A stretch of DNA of 64,000 nucleotides, taken from the NCBI GenBank assembly GCA_023627715.1, contig JAMAHW010000072.1:1-64000 (forward strand). The letters are read 5' to 3'. The stretch comes from Periconia sp. R9002. Lineage: Eukaryota; Ascomycota; Dothideomycetes; Pleosporales; Periconiaceae. This document shows, piece by piece, positions 14,781 through 24,177 of the stretch. Position numbers and translations under genes: made by a program. The notes beneath the pieces were generated by a model that saw only the letters and a program-made list of their open reading frames with translations, did no database searches and was not told the origin of the DNA. Position 1 is the stretch's first letter, and each line of letters begins with the position of its first letter.

Positions 14781-16241
14781 TCAGCTCGTCGAATAGCTGT
14801 CCCCCGCAAGCGCAAAGCAAACTCTCACCTGTACCTCCTCGACCATCTTCTGAACGTCAAAATCCCAAATTACCTTGAACCGTTCATTCAATTCCGTCTT
14901 CATCTTCTCCGGATCATCACGGCTCCCAGCATACTCCCACTCGTAGATCTGGCCGGCCTCGTGCGAACTCTCAACAAGCCACTGCGTGCGCTTATACCGT
15001 GTATCGCTGTATGCCTGGAGCGCTGCAGCGAGATACTTCGTCTTCAAGTCCTCTAGATAATTTACCTTGTCTACCCTGTCGGCATTTCCTGCCTCGGCAG
15101 CTTCCAACTTCTCAATCACCTTCTCGACCGTGGCAACTATCGCCAGCGCGTCTTCGACGCCAAATCCAGCTCCCGCCCCGTGGTGTGGCGCGCAAGCATG
15201 CGCTGCATCACCCGCTATACCAACTCGCCCGTCTTTCGCCGCGTACCAGGGCGAAGGATGCTCATACATGTCGAAGATGCCCCACACGGGCGGCTCCTCG
15301 GGAAACAAGTTTGCGAGGCCGCGAATAGCAGGCCCCCAGCCTTCCAACGCGGTGAGAATGTCTGAGCGCCGGCCTGGAAGCGTAGAGCGTGAGGCGTCTG
15401 GCCAAGGGAGGGGGTCCGTGTGGAAGAAGGCGATGTTGAGGAGGGAGTTGTTCACGGGGTAGGTCATGACGTGAGCACCGGGCCCCACGTGCATGCATTG
15501 GTTGTTTGCTTTGTACGCTCCTATTGCGGCTTCGCCGGCGGAGAGGGGCACTAGAGTGCGATAGGATCTCTTATGCGTGTAGGTTGGGAGAATGGCCTCG
15601 GGTGCTGCGTCTGCGAGGAGTTGGGCGCGCACGCGGCTGCGAAAGCCGTCACAGCCGATGAGGGCATCAGCTGTAGCGGATGTACCGTCGGCGAAGTGAA
15701 GTCTGATGAGGCCTGGAGAAGGTGATGGGTCTATGTAGGAGGTGAGTTCTTTGTTGAAGTGGGCCACGTTGGGGGGCAGAGTGGAGGCGAGCTGGTCGAG
15801 GAACTGGGCGCGGAGGCAGCCCCAGAATGAGAGTTGGTGGTTCTCGCGCGTGAAGAGGAGCTCGCAGCTGTTACCCTCTGGGTCGCCGATGGCCGTGGCA
15901 GTGTCGTGCTTGGTATGATATCCGTCCCAGTAGTTGTCAAATGGTCTTTTGTTTGGCACTCCCACGCGCTTCATGGCCTCGATGACTGCGGGACTCAAGC
16001 GTGTCATGCATTCTCGTGCGCTGCCTGTAAAGGCAAATCCTGCGCCAATCTCGTGGAAGTTGGGAGCCCGCTCGTAGATGGCGACTTGAACGCCACGGTG
16101 TAGGAGGCCATGGGCGAGGGCCACACCCACGATTCCGCCGCCTACTATGGCTACAGTGAATTTGGTGGGTTCTGCGTGAATTGCTGCCTCCCCGTCCCCC
16201 CGTGCGACGTTCTCCACGGATGGTTCAGCCGAGCTGTTCAT
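14781..16241 (-). CDS. FAD-dependent monooxygenase, salicylate-hydroxylase-like
   Basis: 486 aa class A flavoprotein hydroxylase. The dinucleotide-binding fold VAIVGGGIVGVALAHG is at residues 30-45, the GCDGFRSRVR motif at about 197-206, and GIAGDAAHACAPHHGAG at about 341-357 (ribityl and pyrophosphate contacts). SYRTLVP near 226-232 matches the region where dearomatising relatives (TropB, AzaH, AfoD, SorbC type) hold a substrate-binding Arg. Those enzymes hydroxylate and dearomatise resorcylic aldehydes made by SAT-to-R synthases, exactly the kind of PKS next door, so this is the likely second step. Oddity: the last residues (VRVCFALAGDSYSTS) read straight through a good GTGAGA donor, so the true C-terminus may be spliced to an exon below 14740. 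Function is certain at family level; substrate is inferred. Confidence 0.9.
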   Translation of the reverse strand: MNSSAEPSVENVARGDGEAAIHAEPTKFTVAIVGGGIVGVALAHGLLHRGVQVAIYERAPNFHEIGAGFAFTGSARECMTRLSPAVIEAMKRVGVPNKRPFDNYWDGYHTKHDTATAIGDPEGNSCELLFTRENHQLSFWGCLRAQFLDQLASTLPPNVAHFNKELTSYIDPSPSPGLIRLHFADGTSATADALIGCDGFRSRVRAQLLADAAPEAILPTYTHKRSYRTLVPLSAGEAAIGAYKANNQCMHVGPGAHVMTYPVNNSLLNIAFFHTDPLPWPDASRSTLPGRRSDILTALEGWGPAIRGLANLFPEEPPVWGIFDMYEHPSPWYAAKDGRVGIAGDAAHACAPHHGAGAGFGVEDALAIVATVEKVIEKLEAAEAGNADRVDKVNYLEDLKTKYLAAALQAYSDTRYKRTQWLVESSHEAGQIYEWEYAGSRDDPEKMKTELNERFKVIWDFDVQKMVEEVQVRVCFALAGDSYSTS

Positions 16242-16650
16242 TCTGAAAGGGTTGGGGTAGAGTGACAGGCTGCATGCTACAGTAAAATCTCATCTAGCAT
16301 AATATCCTTATGAACTTGCTGCTTCTTCTTGGTAGGGCGTTTATTAGGGGCCCATCCCTGTACTAAAAAAAGGCAAAAATTAGTAACTAAAAAAGGCGAG
16401 TTAGCCCTTAATACTAAAATATTATTAAAATTATAAGTATAAAATACCTGTGAGTACGTCTTTAGCTAAGGGCGTTACTTTAAAATCTAAATTAGTGTTA
16501 ATACTATAACTAATTTTACTAATTAATTGCGAAGAAGAAGACACTTTAATAACCCTGCTAGGATAAAGGGCCTAATCTAGCCCCTCATTCTTATGGAAGG
16601 ATTCTTATAGCTAGTTATAAACACCCTACTAAGAAACCAAGAAGCATATT
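16242..16650. repeat. AT-rich decayed sequence, possibly RIP-altered
   Basis: After the monooxygenase promoter the sequence becomes very AT-rich (about 16290-16640), with runs such as AAAATATTATTAAAATTATAAG and many TA steps, unlike the flanking genes. On the minus strand a short Lys/Arg-rich reading frame (APNKRPTKKKQQ) near 16300-16350 looks like the tail of a lost coding sequence, possibly transposon-derived. No open reading frame survives. Confidence 0.45.
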
Positions 16651-16835
16651 TGTTATTATTACTGTACAAGCGAATTCGTTACCGTACGAATACCTGCATG
16701 CCATTTCCGTTTAAGCGGTTTCCTGCTCGGTACTACATTATGCAGATTGCTGAGCTGAAGAAAACCTACCCAGTTGGCAACTGCCAAGTGCTAAAATTCG
16801 GCGAAAGATTGGTGTGTGTTTGGAAATGCTTATTA

Positions 16836-17005
16836 TCGATGGACAGAAGTAATAGACACCCCCTTGTCCCTACAAGGGATTTGAATAAGCTTAACATGGG
16901 GCTTTTTGTGTAAGAGTAGGGGGTTTTGTATTAAAAGAACCAATCATTTACCCTTAATTGGTCTTAGTTCTAGCAGGGGGGGTGTCTATTACTTCTGTCC
17001 GTCGA
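16836..17005. mobile_element. MITE, 170 bp, TA target duplication
   Basis: A 28-nt terminal inverted repeat at 16836-16863 (beginning TCGATGGACAGAAG) pairs with 16978-17005; the two arms differ at one position (T/C at the fifth base). TA dinucleotides flank both ends (16834-16835 and 17006-17007), as expected for Tc1/mariner-type insertion. The interior has no coding capacity. It sits between the monooxygenase and the lipase, beside the AT-rich stretch. Confidence 0.88.
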
Positions 17006-17278
17006 TAGTACTCTTGCCTGCACTTAATTAATTGTCGGTGTGTGCAGAGGGGGCGGAAAGTTGATTATCCGTAGGTCAAGGGGACAGAATTGCCGGTTGC
17101 TTCAAGCTTCTGCAAAGCGTCAGCATCCCGGACCCAAAGGCTCGGCATTACACCCAGATGTCATCAACTTCGACTTTGGGAAGCTTGCGCCATGAGATCA
17201 TCACGGTATAGAGGTATTACTCGAAGAACACGACGTTTGATTGCACCAGAAAGGGCTCCTGCTAACCGCTAATATGCA

Positions 17279-18589
17279 TCAGCCTGCCTGGTTAGCAGCA
17301 GCGTTACTGATGTTCACAGCGACATTCTCAATCGAGCATCCCATGCGGGGCACGAAGGTCTCGTTGAAGACACCCCATATCCACTCCAATGCCCCTGGTT
17401 GGCCGTTGTTGATCTCAGAGACATGACCGCCGACTGCATTGCGTTGGTACGTGACGTCGGCTCCAGAAGCGCAATACTTGTCCACCAATGCGTCCGTCTC
17501 TTTGACGGGGCAATATGTATCTCCAATGGCCTTGTACACATAGAGCGGTATATCGGGGACCCCATGCGTGCCCAGCACCGTGTCGCGCGCGTAGATGCGC
17601 TGCATGACTGGCGAGCTGTATACATCCTCCAGGCCATTGATGAAGTACTTGTAGATGTCCTTGAAGGCAAAGTACGACGTTGCTTGGCCCAGCGTCCTGT
17701 TGTACGTGGCAAGGAAATCCGCCGCCGTAGCCGGCACAAGACGACTCTCGAAATAAACACGCGCCTCAGGGTATTCGGCCATCAGACCGAGAATGACGCT
17801 GACCAAGTCGCCCGCGATGGCTGTGCCATTGAAGTTTGCCAAATCGGCCGACATGTTGGCTACCACACCGCCGATGGCCGCGCCCGCGATGTGCAGCTCA
17901 GGGGCATACTGCACCTGCAACTCTGCAGCTGCTCCGGTAGCATACGAGCCCCCGCTATATCCCCATAACGCGAGATTGATGTCGGCTGGTTCGAGAAGCA
18001 GTGTCTGCCTTGCCAGGCTGAGGACGGCGCGTTGTGCATCCAGCGTCGCATGGCCAGACTGAACTTTGGCGCCGAATGCAGCCTTCGGTCCTTCGTAGTC
18101 CGGCGTGTTGATAAACCAGCCGTTTCCCAGCAGCATGCTCAGGAGTGCCGTGTCAGAATCGATGCCGAGGCTGGGGACCGACTGCGCGAGAGCGTAGTAC
18201 AGGCCGAACGATGGGCTCGAGTTGACATTGGCGGAGTCGTAGGCAAACTGGTACGACAGTAATGCCTTGCGGCCGGACGGTGAGTGATACTCTGTTTTGG
18301 GGACGAACAGGGTCGTCACCGCCCATGATGGCTGATAATGCGAGTCGGTGGTGCGATAGAGGATATGATAGGCAGCAGAAGCATTGCCGACGACGACCGA
18401 TGTCAGATTGCCTGGCGCAGTGCGGAGACGGAGGATGGTGCCTGGCGTTGACCACTCCCAACCCGTAGGCGCTGTGTACCACGGGTCCTGGCTCGGCGGT
18501 AGAACCTGTGACGCCGCTGCAGAAGCTGCAGTGAGACAAGCGGCGAGGACGAGGGCCCAAAGATGCATGCGAAGCTGGAGTGACAACAT
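17279..18589 (-). CDS. secretory lipase (LIP family)
   Basis: Single exon, 436 aa from ATG 18589; the frame is longer upstream, but the extra 44 residues are hydrophilic while MLSLQLRMHLWALVLAAC is a typical signal peptide. The family is secretory lipase (PF03583-like alpha/beta hydrolase). The nucleophile elbow is GYSGG at about residues 210-214. Asp in GDTYCPV and His in GGHVSE near the C-terminus are plausible triad members. Several N-x-S/T sequons support secretion. It is transcribed divergently from the intracellular hydrolase at 18954. Secreted lipases are not usual tailoring enzymes; it may be an unrelated gene caught in the cluster or may act on an acylated, exported product. Confidence 0.88.
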   Translation of the reverse strand: MLSLQLRMHLWALVLAACLTAASAAASQVLPPSQDPWYTAPTGWEWSTPGTILRLRTAPGNLTSVVVGNASAAYHILYRTTDSHYQPSWAVTTLFVPKTEYHSPSGRKALLSYQFAYDSANVNSSPSFGLYYALAQSVPSLGIDSDTALLSMLLGNGWFINTPDYEGPKAAFGAKVQSGHATLDAQRAVLSLARQTLLLEPADINLALWGYSGGSYATGAAAELQVQYAPELHIAGAAIGGVVANMSADLANFNGTAIAGDLVSVILGLMAEYPEARVYFESRLVPATAADFLATYNRTLGQATSYFAFKDIYKYFINGLEDVYSSPVMQRIYARDTVLGTHGVPDIPLYVYKAIGDTYCPVKETDALVDKYCASGADVTYQRNAVGGHVSEINNGQPGALEWIWGVFNETFVPRMGCSIENVAVNISNAAANQAG

Positions 18590-18953
18590 GGCAGGGCGAA
18601 GAGGGGGCCGCGACCAGATTGTCGGATCGGTTATATTGGTCTTGTTTTGGGTTGGATGCAACGAATGGCATACACGGGAGGTTGTGCATGGAGAAGTTAT
18701 ATAGCGACCATGTATTCTCAATGTTGCGAGTTACGTAAAAGGCAGGTTCAATGATACGTTTAGGTCAAGCATTTGAATTGGCATTTTAACCGGCAGCCCT
18801 CCACATCCTTTTGGGGATACATGCCATTTTGCGTGCGGCGCAGCGCCACTAATACATCCTCGCCAACAAGCATACCCTGTAGCCCAGTTGGTTTTTGAGA
18901 GCCATCTACCTCATCCTTCTCGTTCTTTTTTGCCACTCCTCTCCATCGTAAAC
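18590..18953. promoter_or_regulatory. bidirectional promoter, lipase and hydrolase
   Basis: 364 bp between two divergent start codons must drive both genes. The lipase 5' side contains runs of upstream in-frame sense codons but no convincing alternative ATG. I see no specific operator. Confidence 0.5.
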
Positions 18954-20031
18954 ATGTCCGGTGCCAGAGAGATCACCTTCAAGGCCACCGACTTCCTGCC
19001 GGGTAGCATAGACGAGAGCACGCACAAGCTCAACGAGAGGCTTGAGAAGTCAACAGCCACCTCTCCCAGATGGTACGAGGTGGGAGCAGGCGAGTTTCGA
19101 CGCCAGGTGTATGCAGGGGAGACTCAATTTCCTGTCCCGCCTCTCCTCCCCAGAGCACAGGACTTCAACGTACCCTCCCGCGATCCTGGCCGCGAAGTCC
19201 CGATCCGGTTCTACACGCCCGACAATGGCGAGCCCAGTCGAGGGGTCTATCTGTACCTCCACGGAGGCGGCTTCGTCATGGGCTCGCATAGGGAGTGAGT
19301 TGGCCGTAGAACTCGGCCAGAGCTAGCAGCTAATGTACGCTTTCCACAGTGCAGATGAGATGCTCAAGGCCTTTTCAAACACGCACCGGATGACGGCCAT
19401 GTCAGTGGGCTACCGCCTTGCGCCAGAGGATCCATTTCCGGCGGGTTTGAATGACTGCGTGGACGTAGCCGAATATCTCGTGGACAACGCCCAGTCCGTA
19501 TTCAGCACACCACTACGCGTCATCGGCGGCGCGTCAGCAGGCGGGAACTATGCAGCCGTTGTGACGCTCCACCTAATGCGCTCCCGCCCGCAGTACCGAC
19601 CTGACGCAGTGTTGCTGATTAACGGTATATTCGACCTGACGCTGAACATGCCCAGCACAATAGAGAGCAGACCATCTGTCATTGTCGACCGCCCAATGAT
19701 AGACAAGTTTGTCGAGGCGTACACGGCTGGAGCGAGCATCGAAGCGCGGCGGAACCCCCTGATATCACCGCTCTACGACCACCTGCAGAAACTCGCGGCC
19801 GAATCGCCCTTTGGGACGCTCCCCCCAGCCCTGTTCACGTGCGGCACAGGGGACCCGCTGCTGGACGATTCGCTGCTGATGAGCATCAAGTGGAATGGAA
19901 CGGGCAGCGAAGCCGTGCTCAAGCTGTATCCCGGAGCCCCGCACATGTTCTCAGCCTTCAAGGGGGTAAAGGTGGCCGATGATACGGCTGCAGATACGGC
20001 TGCCTTTTTGAAGGAGAAGTTGGGGGGTTGA
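18954..20031 (+). CDS. alpha/beta hydrolase, HSL-type esterase
   Basis: Two exons (18954-19294, 19350-20031; intron 19295-19349) give 340 aa. The HSL/bacterial-lipase group is shown by the oxyanion motif HGGGF at about residues 103-107, the nucleophile elbow GGASAGG (Ser about 176, with Ala in place of the usual Asp of GDSAGG), TGDPLLDDS (acid) and APHMFS (base). There is no signal peptide, so it should be cytosolic. In azaphilone-type clusters, hydrolases of this superfamily deacetylate intermediates or help release the product; the same role is an inference here. It lies head to head with the secretory lipase and upstream of the MDR reductase on the same strand. Confidence 0.9.
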
Positions 20032-20469
20032 CTTGTCAGACGCCAGGTTCATAGTGGCCAATAGGGGAATGAGGAATCCGGCCCCAGTGCTCGCTTGCTC
20101 CGTGCACCGCGTGGGGTTTACGTGACGTGGTATTGTATCCGAGTTTCAGGGTCAGTTAAGCTCCCGCCAAGGTGTCCAATACATGTATCTTTCTTTGCAG
20201 GAGGCCCACTCTTCTAAATACACAGTAGTTACATACACACCAAAAGGCAAACTCAAACAACATGCTGCTAGTGGGTGTGGTGATCATGCAATCGCAGAAA
20301 GAATCCGGAAATAATATCAAGGCAAATCCAGCTGCCTAAATGCTGTGTGACAAGCTGCAGGCAGTGAACCCAATGGTAATAGTTCGGGGGTCCCAATCTT
20401 CCCCTTCACACAACACCTTCTTGGTCTTCAACCATTCTAGGTCTTGATAAAGACCTGCGTTTCTTCACC
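20032..20469 (+). promoter_or_regulatory. intergenic, upstream of MDR reductase
   Basis: 438 bp between two genes in the same direction. It contains the hydrolase 3' UTR and the reductase promoter. No ORF or repeat that I can support. Confidence 0.4.
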
Positions 20470-21504
20470 ATGCCACCTACGAATCACGCCGTCATCCTCT
20501 CAGGTGCCACACAACCCCTCGCCGTCCAAGAAACGCCTTATACTCCGCCAGGCCCCCATGAGCTCGTCATCAAAACCTACGCCGTCGCCATCAACGCCGT
20601 CGACGCCTACAAACAACTTCTCGGCGAAACCTTCTTACCCTACATCAAGCTCCCTTGCGTTCCTGGCAATGACGTCGCCGGCGAAGTCGTTGAAGTTGGC
20701 AGTGCCGTCACGCGCTTCCATACAGGAGACCGTGTATGTGCGGAAGCAGCCGGAACCGCAGACTTTGGGAACCGCCAGCCCGAGGGCCCGTTCCAGGAGT
20801 ACGTCGTGCTGCGGGAGCATTTGACGGCGCGCATTCCGGACGGGGTCGCATATGAGCAGGCTGCTGTTGTGCCGTTGGGGTTTAGCACCGCAGCATATGG
20901 GCTTTTTCACAAGAGCACCTTGGGGCTAGATGTGCCAAGTTTGAAGGCGGATAGCAAAGCCAAGGCACTGCTGATTACTTCCGGTGCATCGAGTGTGGGC
21001 GCGAATGCCATACAGCTTGCGGTTGCGGCCGGCTATGATGTTTATACGACTGCATCGCCCAAGAACTTTGAGCTCGTGAAGCGGTTGGGCGCCAAGGATG
21101 TGTTTGACTATCACGAGGAGGATGTTGCTGAGAAGCTTATTGCTTCTCTCGAGGGCCAGAAGCTTGTGGGAGCGCTGGCAATTAATTCAGGCGGTGTTGC
21201 CTTGGCTGGGAAGGTGTTGAACCACACGGACAGTGTGAAGTTTATTGCCGATGCAGGTCCACCGCCGCCCGAGGGCTACCCGGATGGCATCCAGTCCAAG
21301 TTCTTCATTCCAGATGACCTTGGCGATGCAGATTCTGTAGTCGCTCGCATCTGGCGCGACTTCCTGCCACAGGCGCTTGTCGAGGGGTCGTTTGTACCGG
21401 AACCCGAGCCATTGGTCGTGGGCAAGGGCTTGGAGGCTATCCAAGGGGCATATGACAGAGTTCTGAAGCCCGTTTCAGCTCAGAAGATTGTGGTCACCTT
21501 CTAG
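20470..21504 (+). CDS. MDR-family NAD(P)H reductase, enoyl-reductase-like
   Basis: Single exon, 344 aa. It is a medium-chain dehydrogenase/reductase with the GroES-like half carrying PGNDVAGEVVEVGSAVTRF (about residues 61-79) and a Rossmann half with TSGASSVGANAIQLAVAAG (about 171-189). The catalytic-zinc GHE motif is replaced by PGNDVAG and the structural-zinc cysteines are absent, so it should be a zinc-free reductase of the LovC/trans-enoyl-reductase type rather than an alcohol dehydrogenase. Comparable enzymes in azaphilone clusters reduce the pyran or enone. The substrate here is not determinable. Convergent with the MFS gene. Confidence 0.9.
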   Translation: MPPTNHAVILSGATQPLAVQETPYTPPGPHELVIKTYAVAINAVDAYKQLLGETFLPYIKLPCVPGNDVAGEVVEVGSAVTRFHTGDRVCAEAAGTADFGNRQPEGPFQEYVVLREHLTARIPDGVAYEQAAVVPLGFSTAAYGLFHKSTLGLDVPSLKADSKAKALLITSGASSVGANAIQLAVAAGYDVYTTASPKNFELVKRLGAKDVFDYHEEDVAEKLIASLEGQKLVGALAINSGGVALAGKVLNHTDSVKFIADAGPPPPEGYPDGIQSKFFIPDDLGDADSVVARIWRDFLPQALVEGSFVPEPEPLVVGKGLEAIQGAYDRVLKPVSAQKIVVTF

Positions 21505-21654
21505 CCGCACAATAGAGAAGCCACGGGGTACGGGACCAGAGACACTCAGTCTGTTCTTCAAAAGGTTATATATATGTATCTATGAACGATGTAGCCTCTT
21601 AAAAGCCGCAAAAAAAGCTATACTTGCTCCGTCTCCATTTGCAGTCTTCATTCA

Positions 21655-23643
21655 CTAACCTCTCTCTACTTCACCCGATTTCTCCCCTTCTACATCTACC
21701 TCGGCCTTTCCCGCCTCAACCCTTACTTGTCTTATGCTCTGTAATCCCAACCCCCACGCAAACACAAAGGCAACGGCCGCCAAAGAGGCCGATAGATACA
21801 TGACACGATCAAAGCTTATCGAACACGCCATCAACACGCCTTGCAGCTGCTTCCCCTGAACGCGTTCGCGGACTGCCCTCGCACCGCCTGCGACAACAGT
21901 CGAAGCATCTACTCCGGGGGCATATCTTGGTATCAGACTTTGCATGCTGTTGCTGAAGATACTTTGTGCGACAGTGACCCATAAGGCGGCGCCAAAGTAT
22001 TGTGTCAAGATAAGAATGGCCATTGCAGAGGGGATTTTGGGCCGAGGAATGAGGCATTGGAAAGATATAAAGGGCTGAAGATTGGGCGTTAGCGGACACT
22101 CTGGGGATGAATAAAGTTGGGAAGGAAGGACAACGTGCCATCTGTACCACGCTACCAACCCCGACACCATAGATGATCTGAAAGCCAATCCAGCGGCCCG
22201 CATTCGAGGAGACTTTGAGGGTAGAAAGAAGGCCAGCTCCAATGGAAGCTAGCATGGTGCCGAATAAAGCTGATGGCAGACAGTAGCCTATCCTCTGTGC
22301 TGCACAGGTCAGCGCCACGGTAACCCCTGGAAGCACAAGAAAAGAAAAAAACTCACCCATACCACCGCTAATGAGCAGAACGATGACCTGGCTCACAAAC
22401 ATCGGTATGTTATGTACTCCACTCATCAACGGCGAGTCCCCCTTTATTGTTTGCAACCAGATTGGAAGATAGTAAGCCACCGTGAACATGGTGCCCAAGA
22501 AACACGACATCATGAGCGCCGAACTCCACACCAACTTCAGCTGCAAGATGCTAAACGGCACCATTGCCGCCTCACCACAATACCATTCCCGTGTGAAGAA
22601 GACGACAAAGGTAGCAAAGGCCCCGCAAAGTAGACCGATAACCACGGCGCTGTCCCAGCCATACTGGTTCCCGCCGAATTCGAGAGCGAAAAAGAACATG
22701 GTGGCCGCAGGCGCGAAGAGAGCAAACCCAAGGAGATCGAGTGAGTATATCGCATTCCTAAGCACAATGCGTGGGGGCGCCTTGGGTACCTGCTCAGGAA
22801 TAGTTATAAGTGCCAGCAACGTGGCAGTGACGGCGCCGACGGGGAGGTTGATGTAGAAGCCTATATAAGTCAGTAACTAAGTATCCGACATGTAGATTCT
22901 CTCCTAGTGCTCAAATAATCAACAATCGCAAGGTAGAAAGGACTCACACCACCGCCAAGTCACTCTCTCCGTCAATGCTCCGCCGAGTAATGGTCCACCC
23001 GCTACACCCACCTGCCCCACACCAACCAGCAAGGCCTGCAAAATAGGCAGTCTACTTGGAATCACGCAGCTAGACCAAATAACCAGCGCGCCGTTCATCA
23101 GGCCGGATGATCCGAGGCCTGCGACGGCCCGGCCAACGATGAACATTGGGGACGATTGGGCGGCGCCACATAGTGCAGATCCGATTTGGAAGACGGCGAA
23201 GAAGGAGAGAAAGGTCCACTATTCATCTTCAATCAGTAGGAAGAATGGTGGTGAGGTTGGAATCATGCAGTGTCATCCACAAGACAGACGTACTTTCGTG
23301 CTAAAGTGCATGTATATCTTTCCAGTGAGTGGTTGGAAGGCGGCATTCGCTAATTGGTACGCGCTACCGTACCAGCCCACATCTGAAAGGGAGTGAAAAT
23401 CCGTCGTGATCTGAGGTATAGCCTATTCTTGGCGTCAGAAAATATTCTTTTATTGTCGTATGGGCATGCGTCTGGGAAGCTTAGGGTACGTACCGTAGCA
23501 ACGATCGATGTATCGAGCATCACTAGGAAAAATGCTAGGGTAACAGCCACGAGCACCGTGACTAGCTTGGGCCCGCTAAGATACTTGTGCTCCCGATTCG
23601 CAGGCTCCGCTGCCGAGACGTCGCTTTTCTCTGGGACTCCCAT
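21655..23643 (-). CDS. MFS exporter, 14-TM DHA type
   Basis: Six exons rebuilt by hand (23643-23494, 23422-23294, 23218-22948, 22860-22357, 22299-22148, 22074-21655) join in frame to 541 aa. [14 protein letters not shown] in the first membrane segment, [11 protein letters not shown] in the second and the antiporter motif C ([12 protein letters not shown], then WRWCFYIN after splicing) place it in the fungal 14-spanner drug:H+ antiporters, like AflT. The N-terminus is hydrophilic ([16 protein letters not shown]) and cytosolic. It shares a promoter region with the acyltransferase. The likely job is export of the cluster product or self-protection. Confidence 0.9.
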
Positions 23644-24177
23644 TACATGCGTACAAACAGTGTCTCGGCCACGCCTCGTTTCGGGGTAGAATTGAGAAAG
23701 GTAATGCGGATAGTTAGTCGTTTCTTTCAGAGTTGAACTTGATGCCTTCTTCTAGACTGGGCATGCGTGCGGACTCCAAAACGGCCAGTCCCCATCGATA
23801 CGGCAAAACCATCGACGGACAAGGCTCCGATGTAAAGCTACACTGCTATCGAATGATAGCACAAGCAGGCCATTAGAGTCGCTCATCTGCAACATTGTGA
23901 GTGGAATGGGTGGTCAGCACGACAAAGCTGCCGAAGTTGCCGGGGTCCATGGTGGGGGGCTTGATCCCTGCCTTGAAACCCTGCTGTCCGGTTATGTCTT
24001 TCTCAGCCTTGTCCGTTCTTGTATTGTTGCGATTTAAAATACCGTGCCGGAAAACTGTATAGGTAGCCGAGGACGTCACAGAGACAAAGTAGTGCATTAG
24101 CAGGATTTCTATCGTGCATACAAAACAACACGCATCCCAGAACATCTGGAGGGAATCTGCATTGCAGAGCTGCCATT
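23644..24177. promoter_or_regulatory. bidirectional promoter, MFS and acyltransferase
   Basis: 534 bp between divergent start codons, so the exporter and the acyltransferase are probably co-regulated. I found no ORF and no operator I would name. Confidence 0.45.

Noticed and set aside
17399..17968. Plus-strand 189-codon frame opposite the secretory lipase
   Set aside because: Complementary strand of a strong coding exon; no family features.
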